The position numbers and the translations under genes were made by a program. DNA of 14,216 bases from Bacteriovoracaceae bacterium UBA4573 (GTDB lineage: Bacteria > Bdellovibrionota > UBA1018 > UBA923): NCBI GenBank assembly GCA_002387735.1, contig DGKJ01000043.1:1-14216 (forward strand), given 5' to 3'. Positions 1 to 7,569 of this stretch are shown in pieces. The notes under the pieces were generated by a model. It saw nothing but the letters and a program-made list of their open reading frames with translations. It had not been told where the DNA came from and did not search any database. How positions within the stretch are numbered: the stretch's first letter is position 1; every line of letters begins with the position of its first letter.

Positions 1-1123
1 CACTCGGTGTGTGCGTCGTGGCAAAGTAAACATGGATGAGTTTGCCATGGGCGGCTCCAACGAGAATTCTGCTTTCGGTCCTGTGAAAAATCCGATCGAC
101 CCACGTTATGTCCCTGGTGGTTCAAGCGGTGGGTCTGCAGCAGCGGTTGCTGGAGGGTTAGCCGTCGCAGCACTCGGGACTGACACTGGGGGGTCCATTC
201 GCCTGCCCGCAAGCTACACGGGTACGGTCGGGTTAAAACCGACTTATGGGCGTGTAAGTCGAAACGGTTTAGTCGCTTTTGGTAGCTCGCTCGACCAGGC
301 TGGGCCGATGACGACCACCGTTTCCGATGCCGCCATTGTCCTGGAATCAATTAGCGGTCACGATCCGTTTGATTCAACCAGCAGTGTGCTACCGAGCGAA
401 AATTTTCTTGCATCGATGGTAACGGAGTCTTCTAGAAAATTAAAAATCGGTTTACCGAAAGAATACTTTGTAGACGGCCTTCAGCGTGAAGTAGCCGAAC
501 AAATCGATTCGCTAAAAAATAAATTACTCGCAGCCGGACACCAGTTGATTCCGATCACCCTTCCGCACACTGAGTACTCTGTAGCGATCTATTACATCGT
601 CGCAGTGAGTGAGGCTTCTAGTAATTTGTCGCGCTTCGATGGCGTGCGATTTGGTACTCGAATTGGCGGAGACCGCTCTTTGGTTGAAATGTATAAGTCC
701 ACTAGGTCACTGTTTGGACCAGAGGTTAAGCGTCGCATTATCTTGGGCGCCTTCGCATTGAGTTCCGGTTACTATGACGCCTACTACAAAAAAGCCTGTC
801 AGGTACGAGCGTTGGTTAAACGAGACTTTGAAGACGCGTTCAAAAAAGTCGATGCCATTTTAGCTCCGGTCGCCCCCACTACTGCATTTAAGTTGGGAGA
901 GAAGACCGCGGACCCTTTGACGATGTATTTGAACGATATTTTTACGATCCCTGCCAATCTCGCGGGAATACCTGCGATTTCGGTGCCGATTGGACGCGAT
1001 CAGAACAAGCTGCCGATCGGAGCTCAGTTCATTGGCCCACATTTTTCAGAGGCAAGGTTGTTGGCCTTGGGCAAACTAGTGGAAGAAAAGCATTACCGGG
1101 AAGAGGTTCGTCATGGTTTCTGA
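1..1123 (+). CDS. gatA: Glu-tRNA(Gln)/Asp-tRNA(Asn) amidotransferase subunit A, 5'-truncated by window edge
   Basis: This is the amidase subunit of the GatCAB complex. It hydrolyses glutamine and supplies ammonia for converting mischarged Glu-tRNA(Gln) or Asp-tRNA(Asn). The fragment begins around the conserved NMDEFAMG segment (codons from position 32) and runs to the family's normal C-terminus. The amidase-signature serines are visible: the cis-Ser in the GGSSGGSAA loop (near 124) and the nucleophilic Ser in TDTGGSIR (near 196), spaced 24 residues apart as expected. The catalytic lysine (IKDN motif) lies upstream of the window. The first codons in the open frame (T-R-C-V-R-R) do not look like GatA. 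The +1-shifted frame gives a GVCVV stretch that does, so a one-base frameshift near 20-21 is likely (see findings). The GTG at 11 is internal to the gene and is not its start. The stop overlaps gatB by 11 bp. Confidence 0.96.
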   Translation, partial: TRCVRRGKVNMDEFAMGGSNENSAFGPVKNPIDPRYVPGGSSGGSAAAVAGGLAVAALGTDTGGSIRLPASYTGTVGLKPTYGRVSRNGLVAFGSSLDQAGPMTTTVSDAAIVLESISGHDPFDSTSSVLPSENFLASMVTESSRKLKIGLPKEYFVDGLQREVAEQIDSLKNKLLAAGHQLIPITLPHTEYSVAIYYIVAVSEASSNLSRFDGVRFGTRIGGDRSLVEMYKSTRSLFGPEVKRRIILGAFALSSGYYDAYYKKACQVRALVKRDFEDAFKKVDAILAPVAPTTAFKLGEKTADPLTMYLNDIFTIPANLAGIPAISVPIGRDQNKLPIGAQFIGPHFSEARLLALGKLVEEKHYREEVRHGF

Positions 1124-2564
1124 ATTCGAAGCCGTTATTGGGTTAGAAGTTCACGCGCAGTTAATGACTAAAACTAAGATTTTTTGCGCATGTTCGACCC
1201 AGTTTAATGCCCCGGCCAATGAAAACGTATGTCCGGTTTGTGCCGGTCATCCAGGAACCCTTCCGGTTTTGAATGGACGTGCGGTCGACGACGCTCTGAA
1301 AGCAGCTCTTGCGACCAACTGTCGCATCAATTCGAGAAGCGTTTTTGCTCGGAAGAATTATTATTATCCAGATTTGCCCAAAGGCTATCAGATTTCCCAA
1401 TACGATCTTCCTATCGCTGAGCATGGTTACTTGGATATTGAAGTGGGCGGTACTCCTCAAAAACCCGAGCTTGCTCACATAAAAAGAATTGGAATCACTC
1501 GTATTCACATGGAAGAAGATGCGGGGAAATCGGTACACATGCAGGGTTACAGTCTGGTGAATCTTAATCGCGCGGGAACTCCGCTCATCGAAATTGTAAG
1601 CCAACCCGATATTCGGTCCGCCGAAGAAGCCGGGGCCTACTTGCGCAAACTGCGAGCCGTGCTCATGTATATCGATGTTTGCGATGGCAATATGCAAGAA
1701 GGTAGTTTTCGCTGTGACGCTAACGTTTCAGTGCGTCCCAAAGGAACCGAAAAGTTTGGGACTCGAGCCGAAATTAAAAACGTAAATTCTTTTCGATTTG
1801 TTGAAAAGGCCATCGAATATGAAATAAACCGCCAAGTTCAGGTCATTCAAAGTGGCGGCAAGGTCGTTCAGGAAACGCGACTTTACGACAGTGCCAAGAA
1901 CGTAACGGTTTCAATGCGATCGAAAGAAGAAGCCCAAGACTATCGCTATTTTCCGGAACCAGATCTCATGCCGCTTGTCGTGAGCGAGCAAAAGATTGAA
2001 GCCGCCAAGCGAGCCTTGCCAGAACTTCCTGAACAGAAAAAAGAACGTTACACAAAGCAGCTTGGTATTCCGGCGTATGACGCCAGTGTGATTGTTTCGA
2101 GTAAAAAACTAGCTGAATTTTTCGAAACAGCCGAAAAGGCCTGCGGTGAGCCCAAGGCTGTTTCGAATTGGGTTATGGGCGAAATGCTCCGGTTGTTGAA
2201 ATTGGACGATCGCGAGATTGACGATCTCAATATGCAGCCTGAAGCTTTGGGAACGCTTATAAAAATGATCAAGTCAGGAGCGGTGAGCAACTCCATTGCG
2301 AAAACAGTTTTCGAGGAAATGTATAAAACCGGTAAAGACCCCGAATCGATTGTGAAGGAAAAGGGGCTTGCGCAAATTTCCGATACCGGTGCGATCGACA
2401 AAGCGATTGACGAAGTCATCGCCGCAAACGCTTCGCAAGTCGCGGAATACAAAGCCGGCAAAGACAAACTGATGGGTTTTTTTGTAGGCATGGTGATGAA
2501 AAAAATGGGCGGCAAAGCCAATCCAGGAGTGGTTAATGATCTTCTTAAGAAAAAATTGTCTTAA
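1113..2564 (+). CDS. gatB: Glu-tRNA(Gln)/Asp-tRNA(Asn) amidotransferase subunit B
   Basis: This is the kinase and transamidase subunit of GatCAB. It phosphorylates the carboxylate of Glu or Asp on the mischarged tRNA and then amidates it with ammonia channelled from GatA. At 483 residues it has the usual full length. It opens with the family's IGLEVHAQL motif (residues 9-17). The zinc-site cysteines follow as CxC (25, 27) and CPxC (40, 43). The GSFRCDANVSVRP and NRAGTPLIEIVS blocks belong to the cradle/kinase domain. The C-terminal helical YqeY-like tRNA-binding domain runs from about residue 330 to the end. The ATG lies inside the gatA 3' end, with AAGAGG at 1101-1106 as ribosome binding site, so translation is probably coupled to gatA. 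A gatC is not in the window; it would have to lie upstream or elsewhere. Confidence 0.98.
   Translation: MVSEFEAVIGLEVHAQLMTKTKIFCACSTQFNAPANENVCPVCAGHPGTLPVLNGRAVDDALKAALATNCRINSRSVFARKNYYYPDLPKGYQISQYDLPIAEHGYLDIEVGGTPQKPELAHIKRIGITRIHMEEDAGKSVHMQGYSLVNLNRAGTPLIEIVSQPDIRSAEEAGAYLRKLRAVLMYIDVCDGNMQEGSFRCDANVSVRPKGTEKFGTRAEIKNVNSFRFVEKAIEYEINRQVQVIQSGGKVVQETRLYDSAKNVTVSMRSKEEAQDYRYFPEPDLMPLVVSEQKIEAAKRALPELPEQKKERYTKQLGIPAYDASVIVSSKKLAEFFETAEKACGEPKAVSNWVMGEMLRLLKLDDREIDDLNMQPEALGTLIKMIKSGAVSNSIAKTVFEEMYKTGKDPESIVKEKGLAQISDTGAIDKAIDEVIAANASQVAEYKAGKDKLMGFFVGMVMKKMGGKANPGVVNDLLKKKLS
2525..2529 (+). promoter_or_regulatory. Shine-Dalgarno for the lipoprotein gene at 2536, inside gatB
   Basis: AGGAG sits 6 nt upstream of the ATG at 2536, within the last codons of gatB. 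It supports a start that overlaps gatB by 29 bp, which would otherwise be easy to doubt. Confidence 0.7.
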
Positions 2565-3075
2565 CCAGTTTATTAGAGGATGTGGTGCCCTCATCGTTTG
2601 GGTCGTAGTGTTCGGCTGTTCGGGCCAACGCACGGTGCTTCAGTCGGTTTATCAAGTGGAAGGTTGCTCTACAACGCCCTCAAGCGGTCGGGTGGCCGAT
2701 GAAATGGTAAAACGGGGTTACCTGCAATTTTCCGAGAAAAAGGGCGCAGCCGCAATCTTTCACCGTCCCCGAATTGAAAAAAGTGGGATGTTTGCGTCGG
2801 AACCCTACATTGATCGTAGTGGCGAAATCGCAGTGGCGGTGTGTACACCGGCTCGGATCGTAGCTGTTTCAGAGTCGCGCTCTTGTGCACGGACCAGTGA
2901 GTGTACGGCCGGAGATCAGAAAGAGGTTGGTCGAGCTTTGGAGTCGTTGGGCTGCAAGATCACAGCGGGCACAGATCGAACTCCATCTTGGGAGTTAGAA
3001 ACTCGAAGTGACTGGAACGACGAGAGTTGTGGTCGGTTGGTCGCAGATTTTGGCATGAAGGAGCTACTAAAATGA
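2536..3075 (+). CDS. Predicted cysteine-containing lipoprotein, unknown function
   Basis: I do not recognise the family of this 179-residue protein. It starts with a short basic region (R5, K6, R14) and a hydrophobic stretch (residues 17-27, ALIVWVVVFG), then Cys28 in a VFGC context. That resembles a signal peptidase II lipobox, but with an unusual Phe at -2. The predicted mature part is soluble, with six further cysteines (44, 103, 117, 123, 140, 165) that could form disulfides in an oxidising periplasm. The start overlaps gatB by 29 bp and has its own AGGAG. The stop overlaps the next gene in an ATGA junction. It is followed by another lipoprotein and an AsmA-like protein, so an envelope role is likely. 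That is inferred from context only. Confidence 0.8.
   Translation: MIFLRKNCLNQFIRGCGALIVWVVVFGCSGQRTVLQSVYQVEGCSTTPSSGRVADEMVKRGYLQFSEKKGAAAIFHRPRIEKSGMFASEPYIDRSGEIAVAVCTPARIVAVSESRSCARTSECTAGDQKEVGRALESLGCKITAGTDRTPSWELETRSDWNDESCGRLVADFGMKELLK
3058..3063 (+). promoter_or_regulatory. Shine-Dalgarno fixing the start of the second lipoprotein at 3072
   Basis: AAGGAG lies 8 nt before the ATG at 3072. A longer reading frame from a GTG at 3027 exists, but it would place 15 polar residues before the signal peptide. This site and the ATGA junction favour 3072. Confidence 0.75.
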
Positions 3076-3524
3076 AGTTCTTACTTTTGGGCCTTTTTGC
3101 TAGTTTGATTGGTTGCTCAGGAGCTGCGTTAAATCCTGCGCATATTGGACACTATACCTTTTCCGGCACGGTCGTCGACTCGAACCAAAAACCAGTGCCT
3201 AATGCACGAGTTAAGGTATTAGGTTGGGAAACCCTTACCGATGAGCGCGGTCAATGGCGTCAAGAACAACTGGTGGAATGTGGCGCGTCGCGAGAAACCA
3301 TGAGTTCGCACAAAAAAAGCGAAGGTGTCTTAGTCGTCGCAGACGGTTTTAATTCGGTTGATCACCCCTATGAAATTGAACGGGCCGCGTGGTTTGAAAG
3401 TTGTCCCAAAATTCGGTCAGAATTTTCTTTCCAGACGGTATTGAATAAAACGTCAGAAACGAAGTCGGAAAATAAATCAGGAGCATCAGAACACGAAGCT
3501 CCAAGTTCGGGAGTTGCGCTATGA
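3072..3524 (+). CDS. Lipoprotein with carboxypeptidase-regulatory-like (transthyretin-like) beta domain
   Basis: This 150-residue protein begins with a compact lipoprotein signal (MKFLLLGLFASLIGC). The lipobox is a good L-I-G-C with acceptor Cys15. Residues about 27-100 read as a CarboxypepD_reg / Ig-like fold, with the YTFSGTVVDSNQKPVPNARV pattern followed by a TDERGQW turn and a VLVVADGF strand. These domains usually serve as beta-sandwich modules in secreted or outer-membrane proteins and have no enzymatic activity of their own. Cys70 and Cys111 could pair. The C-terminal tail (about 125-150) is Ser/Glu/Lys-rich and probably disordered. ATGA overlaps on both sides couple it to the upstream lipoprotein and to the AsmA-family gene. 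It is probably anchored in the inner or outer membrane facing the periplasm; its partner is unknown. Confidence 0.85.
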   Translation: MKFLLLGLFASLIGCSGAALNPAHIGHYTFSGTVVDSNQKPVPNARVKVLGWETLTDERGQWRQEQLVECGASRETMSSHKKSEGVLVVADGFNSVDHPYEIERAAWFESCPKIRSEFSFQTVLNKTSETKSENKSGASEHEAPSSGVAL

Positions 3525-5947
3525 GTCTTTCAACCTCTGAAGTTACCAATCAAGCGAAGTCGAAGAGTCTTTTAAAGAAGATTGTTATTATTTCGACTGC
3601 CGTTTTCGGTTTACTTATGCTCGCGGCTATTAGTCTTCCGTTTTTAATCGATGTCGATAAATATCGACCGTTTATTGTTGAACAAGTTAATTCTGAAATC
3701 GATGGCAAACTAGAAATCGGAAAGCTTTCACTTAGCCTGTGGGGGCGGGTCGATGTGCGAGTCGACGGTCTCAAACTCACAGATTCGGCAGGGCGCACCG
3801 CTATCGAAGTAAAAGATGCGGGTGCTTTTTTGCCTTTTTGGTCGTTCTTAGTTGGCAGTCCGCGACTAAACCTTCAAATGACTGCTCCAAATATTCTCGC
3901 GGTAAAAGAACGCGACGGTACTTTAAATTTTTTGAAATTAACCAAGAGACGGGAAAAGTCTTCTTCGTCGGAGTCTGAAAAATCCGAAAATGGCACTGAG
4001 GGCGACGCTGTTACGAAGGGCCAAAAAACAAATCGAGGCACAGAGCTGCCAGGGTTGGTGTTAAATTCTCGTATTACGGTTCTACTTAAAAGTGCTTCGC
4101 TTACCTATCAAGACGAACTTACAGGCGATCGCTTCAAGGTAGATGATTTAAATTTTACAGTGCGCGACGTCTCGCCGTCGAGTGAAATGCCGTTTGAAAT
4201 TGGCGCCCTTACGGACGTGGCCATGAAAAACGGAATGAAAATTAAAGGTCCCGTCTCAGTCAGTGGTCTCGTGAAGGCCGAAAGCTCGGGTGACCGTTTT
4301 GAAAAAGCAAATTTTCAGGCAAATGTGAAGGCCGACGACGCCACGGTTACATTCGCGGATTCTTTCGCAAAGGAACCGGGAACTCCATTAAGTTTCGAAG
4401 CTTCGGGCGAGGCAACAGAAAGTACAGTCCAAATTAAACGTTATAAAGTTCAATTGGCTGAAATTGTCGCAACTGGAGATGGCAGTTTCGAAACTGTCGG
4501 AAATTCTTCGAATCTCGCTCTTACGGCCAAGGTTGGTCCAGTAGAACTTTCGAGTCTAGGGAACGTGAGTCCCGCAGCGAAGGCCGTTCAGTTGTCAGGT
4601 CAGTTCGAGCTCGACACGAAAGTTTCGGGAACTCTTTCTGCCATACAATACGAAGGTAATGCGAAACTTTCGAATGTCGCGCTTCAGTCTGAAAACATGA
4701 AGCAGAAGCTAGATTTGGATGCAGATGCTATTTTTGCGACTAACGAAATAAAAAATCTTACGATCAAACTCACGGCAAAGGAGTTCGATCTCGGTGTTTC
4801 GGGATCAGTTCAAAACTTTAGTGCTCCTAAATTTCGATTCAATGTAAAGTCCGCGGTTTTGGATCTCGATGCGCTCTTGAAGTCGTCAGCAAAAGCGGCC
4901 GAGCGACGAGCCGAAGCGTCTAAGTCGAAGCTGCCTGCGGGGAATGCAGGTGGGGCTTCTGGTAGCGAAGCAGAGAATGCGGTGGTCGATTACAACGCAA
5001 TGTTTAAACCGCTTCGCGAAAACCCCATTGCAGCGGCGGCGAACGGGGCAGTTACCTTTGATCTCAAACGCGTTCGATCCACCGGCGTCACGATGGAAAA
5101 TCTGAAAGGCGAACTGTTGCTCGATCAACTTTTGGTTCGTCTGAAAGATTTCTCCATGAAAATTTTTGATGGGACTGTTGCGGGACAAGCTAGCTTTAAT
5201 GCCAGAAACGCTAAACCCGAGACCGCCACCAATCTTGTGGTCACCGGTTTAGAGAGTAAAAAAATGGTCGAAAGCCAAATGCCATTTGCCAAGAATACGA
5301 TTCAGGGCACCGTAAGCGCCAAATTAAATATTGGCGGTAGCGGCGTGAATCCAACTGACATGACCTCGTCATGGAGTGGCAGTGGAACAATGAACGTCAA
5401 AGAAGCGGTTTTCGCTACGCTTGATCTTGGGCGGCAGATCAAAGACGGTGCGCTCGGAAAACTACCCGAAGCCTTGCGAAATAAAATTGGTGTTTCCGAC
5501 AAAGTTCTGGACTGGAAGGGCGAATATCAAACCGTAGAAGCCAAGTATAATCTCGCCAACGGGGTGTTTAATTTAGTGGAACTCACTGGCAAGGCCTATC
5601 CCAATAAAGGCATGGACCTTAAAGGTAGCGGAAAAGTTCAGTTGAAAAACTACGGACTGGATCTCGGAGTGGATTTTATCGACACCTATAACTGGTTGAA
5701 CGCCGATCAATATGTAAAAGACGAGCGTTATGGTCATTTTGCGCTACCTGCTAAAGTTGGGGGGACGTTGTTTGCTCCTAAATTTGACTGGGGTGCGGCG
5801 TTAGGCAAACTTGCGCAGGGCGCAGCGAAGCAGCAGGCTAAAGACGCGCTGAAAAAGGGTATTTTAGACAAGGTAAAGTTGCCCGGAAGCGGGGATGCAA
5901 AGCCTTCCGACGCGGTGAAGGGGCTTATGAAAGGTCTCTTTAATTAA
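3521..5947 (+). CDS. AsmA-family inner-membrane-anchored protein
   Basis: This 808-residue protein has one N-terminal transmembrane segment (about residues 20-42) followed at once by the AsmA-type entry, with DVDKYRPFIVEQVN and then GKLEIGKLSLSLWG. The remainder is a long series of amphipathic beta strands typical of AsmA/TamB-like proteins, which span the periplasm and are implicated in phospholipid transport or outer-membrane homeostasis. A conserved-looking AsmA C-terminal region (LKDFSMKIFDGTVAG onward, from about residue 538) is present. Two low-complexity linkers interrupt it: Lys/Glu/Ser-rich at about 141-173 and Ala/Gly/Ser-rich at about 453-485. The start is supported by GGGAG at 3509-3513 and a 4-bp ATGA overlap with the lipoprotein gene. 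It ends with tandem TAA stops. The fold assignment is firm. The cargo is not known from sequence, and I give no symbol because several AsmA-like paralogues are possible. Confidence 0.92.
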   Translation: MSLSTSEVTNQAKSKSLLKKIVIISTAVFGLLMLAAISLPFLIDVDKYRPFIVEQVNSEIDGKLEIGKLSLSLWGRVDVRVDGLKLTDSAGRTAIEVKDAGAFLPFWSFLVGSPRLNLQMTAPNILAVKERDGTLNFLKLTKRREKSSSSESEKSENGTEGDAVTKGQKTNRGTELPGLVLNSRITVLLKSASLTYQDELTGDRFKVDDLNFTVRDVSPSSEMPFEIGALTDVAMKNGMKIKGPVSVSGLVKAESSGDRFEKANFQANVKADDATVTFADSFAKEPGTPLSFEASGEATESTVQIKRYKVQLAEIVATGDGSFETVGNSSNLALTAKVGPVELSSLGNVSPAAKAVQLSGQFELDTKVSGTLSAIQYEGNAKLSNVALQSENMKQKLDLDADAIFATNEIKNLTIKLTAKEFDLGVSGSVQNFSAPKFRFNVKSAVLDLDALLKSSAKAAERRAEASKSKLPAGNAGGASGSEAENAVVDYNAMFKPLRENPIAAAANGAVTFDLKRVRSTGVTMENLKGELLLDQLLVRLKDFSMKIFDGTVAGQASFNARNAKPETATNLVVTGLESKKMVESQMPFAKNTIQGTVSAKLNIGGSGVNPTDMTSSWSGSGTMNVKEAVFATLDLGRQIKDGALGKLPEALRNKIGVSDKVLDWKGEYQTVEAKYNLANGVFNLVELTGKAYPNKGMDLKGSGKVQLKNYGLDLGVDFIDTYNWLNADQYVKDERYGHFALPAKVGGTLFAPKFDWGAALGKLAQGAAKQQAKDALKKGILDKVKLPGSGDAKPSDAVKGLMKGLFN

Positions 5948-5958
5948 TAACCAAACGA

Positions 5959-5989
5959 CTCTGAGTGTTATTTGACGATTGACTCGGAG
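5959..5989. repeat. Inverted repeat in the asmA-6040 gap
   Basis: An 8-bp stem pairs CTCTGAGT (5959-5966) with ACTCGGAG (5982-5989), with one G-U pair and a 15-nt loop. No T-run follows on either strand, so it is not a standard intrinsic terminator. Its right half overlaps the spacer of the candidate promoter at 5972-6001. It could be a weak transcript hairpin after asmA or an operator. Confidence 0.4.
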
Positions 5990-6001
5990 CTATGGTGTAA
6001 G
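5972..6001 (+). promoter_or_regulatory. Possible sigma70-like promoter for the 6040 gene and ppx
   Basis: TTGACG (5972-5977) is a good -35 match. TGTAAG (5996-6001), 18 nt downstream, matches four of six -10 positions. The spacing is reasonable and a start near 6008 would leave a short leader carrying the ribosome binding site at 6027-6033. This is a consensus match only. Confidence 0.35.
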
Positions 6002-6026
6002 AGGGGTAAGTTTTAAAAGTGAAAGT

Positions 6027-6033
6027 AGGGAGA
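6027..6033 (+). promoter_or_regulatory. Shine-Dalgarno selecting ATG 6040
   Basis: AGGGAGA lies 6 nt before the ATG at 6040. It falls inside the longer frame that would begin with GTG at 6019, and that GTG has only a weaker purine stretch upstream. The ATG is therefore preferred. Confidence 0.65.
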
Positions 6034-6039
6034 ACCGCG

Positions 6040-6606
6040 ATGACCTTCGGAACACAAATTATTCGTCGAGTAGAAGATTCGAAACCTCGCAAGCAAAATT
6101 ACAGTTTTTGGGCCGCCGTCGTTGTTGCGGGTGCGGTCGCTGTAGCAGTGCTTTCGTCGGGTTGCGGTACCGACAAAAATGTAAATCGCGCGAAAATCAG
6201 TGGCACCAAATATTGGACTGACAAAGCCCATCCTGGAAAAGCATTTGACGTGCAGGTCACAGAGGCCACTAAAGTCGAAGGCGGTCGCTATCGCGTTAAG
6301 GCGTTGGTCGATGGCACTCAGCGTGTTGGGCTATACGATCCCGAGACAGAAACCTTTGATGAGGGTCTGTATACGCTTTCTTACGAGCGAGGAAAAAAGA
6401 TTGCTGAGATGGACGAAGAAGTTCGTTACCTCAAAGACCGTGTCGAAAAGCTGGAAAAAGAAAATTATCAGCTAAAACTGCGGTTAAAATACGTTCACGC
6501 GGGTAAGGGCGATCCCAACAAAGTAGTGGATCCCAATACCGATGCGGGCAGTGACGACGACGACGTAAAGCCCAGCTCTAAAAAAGACGAAAAAACAGGC
6601 GCATAA
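6040..6606 (+). CDS. Membrane-anchored or lipoprotein-like coiled-coil protein, unknown function
   Basis: I do not recognise the family of this 188-residue protein. A polar, basic N-terminus of about 22 residues is followed by a strongly hydrophobic Ala/Val-rich segment (23-40) ending in LSSGC, with Cys42. It is either a lipoprotein with an unusually long n-region and a non-ideal lipobox (Leu at -4) or a single-pass membrane protein facing the periplasm. Residues about 50-112 form a small mixed domain with YRVKALVDGTQRVGLYD. Residues about 117-153 are a predicted coiled coil (EMDEEVRYLKDRVEKLEKEN heptads). The C-terminus (about 158-188) is low-complexity, with a DDDD run and Lys/Ser. It ends 6 bp before the Ppx/GppA gene and is probably co-transcribed with it. 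The architecture suggests an oligomeric scaffold in the envelope; this is inference. Confidence 0.8.
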   Translation: MTFGTQIIRRVEDSKPRKQNYSFWAAVVVAGAVAVAVLSSGCGTDKNVNRAKISGTKYWTDKAHPGKAFDVQVTEATKVEGGRYRVKALVDGTQRVGLYDPETETFDEGLYTLSYERGKKIAEMDEEVRYLKDRVEKLEKENYQLKLRLKYVHAGKGDPNKVVDPNTDAGSDDDDVKPSSKKDEKTGA

Positions 6607-6612
6607 AAATTT

Positions 6613-7566
6613 ATGATAGAGGCAGCAATCGATATCGGTACCAACACGATGCTCTTGTTGGTCGCCGAGGTAGATGGTGCCACCGCGGCCGGAACTAGGG
6701 TACCTCGAGTTCTGCACCGGGTTCTCGCTGAGGAGATTCAGTATCCAAGACTAGGTCAGGGTGTTCACGCCAACCGCAACTTTTCGCCTGACGCAATGAC
6801 ACGCGCACGTGAAGTTTTTCAAAAGTATAAAAAAATATGTGACGAACTTGGAGTGAAAAAGATCTCCGCGATGGCGACCAGTGCTTCGCGCGATTCCCTT
6901 AATGCCAAAGAGTTCTATGATTCCATTCGAGGTGACATTGGAATCGATGTGCAAATTATTTCAGGAGAGTCAGAAGCCAAACTCACTTTTCTAGGTGGGC
7001 TTCTACCGATGAATAACCCGAAAGAATCGGCCGTGCTCGATATCGGTGGGGGTAGCACTGAATTTGTGCTGCTCGATTCAAAAACTGGGGGTTTAAACAG
7101 TCAAAGTGTTAATATCGGCTGTGTGCGAGCCACGGAGTTGTTTCTTAAGGGCGACCCCTACGAAAGAGCTTCTTTAGAAACGCTCGAAACCAATTTGCGC
7201 CAATTTTGGAAAACCATTAAGCCGGATCTAAGCGAGGAACTAAAGAAGAGAGAGTGGGTAGGGGTGGCCGGAACGCCAACAACGCTCGCTGCTATTCAAT
7301 TGGGACTTTCCAGTTTTGTTTCTGAAAAAGTAGACGGGTATCGTCTCACTCGCTGTGCGATTGGCGATTGGTATGAGAGTCTTGCACTGAAAACTACCGC
7401 TCAGAGAGCGAGTAATCCGTTGATGAGCACTGGGCGCGCCGACATTATGGTTGCAGGTACTGCGATATTACTGACTGCCATGGAAACGTTCGAACGCGAA
7501 GATATTATGGTAAGTTGCAGAGGGCTTCGCCACGGGGTGTTAATGTACCCCGGCCTAGTAGGTTAA
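6613..7566 (+). CDS. Exopolyphosphatase / pppGpp phosphohydrolase family protein (short form)
   Basis: This is a Ppx/GppA phosphatase of the ASKHA (actin-like ATPase) fold, acting on polyphosphate or pppGpp. The phosphate-1 motif DIGTNT is at residues 7-12. The acidic catalytic region IISGESEAKL (Glu119/Glu121) corresponds to the catalytic-glutamate segment of E. coli Ppx. Phosphate-2 DIGGGSTEF is at 143-151, the adenosine-type motif VAGTPTTLA at 218-226, and the C-terminal RGLRHGVL at about 305-312. At 317 residues it contains only the two-lobed catalytic core. It lacks the C-terminal HD-like domains of the roughly 500-residue E. coli enzymes, as many bacterial homologues do. The substrate cannot be decided from sequence, so no symbol is given. 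No strong ribosome binding site precedes the ATG, which may depend on coupling to the gene 6 bp upstream. Confidence 0.93.
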   Translation: MIEAAIDIGTNTMLLLVAEVDGATAAGTRVPRVLHRVLAEEIQYPRLGQGVHANRNFSPDAMTRAREVFQKYKKICDELGVKKISAMATSASRDSLNAKEFYDSIRGDIGIDVQIISGESEAKLTFLGGLLPMNNPKESAVLDIGGGSTEFVLLDSKTGGLNSQSVNIGCVRATELFLKGDPYERASLETLETNLRQFWKTIKPDLSEELKKREWVGVAGTPTTLAAIQLGLSSFVSEKVDGYRLTRCAIGDWYESLALKTTAQRASNPLMSTGRADIMVAGTAILLTAMETFEREDIMVSCRGLRHGVLMYPGLVG

Positions 7567-7569
7567 ATA

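Noticed and set aside
1161..1697. Long - strand open frame (178 codons) inside gatB
   Set aside because: It lies entirely antisense to the conserved GatB kinase domain, and its translation shows no recognisable domain. It is a shadow of codon bias.
2048..2633. Overlapping - strand open frames across the gatB end and first lipoprotein start
   Set aside because: They are antisense to the GatB C-terminal domain and the lipoprotein signal. The products are low-information and without a convincing ribosome binding site.
5979..6231. Short open frames on both strands over the start of the 6040 gene
   Set aside because: They overlap the better-supported gene, whose anchor, coiled coil and ribosome binding site are coherent. 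Their Arg/Ser-rich translations look like out-of-frame reads.
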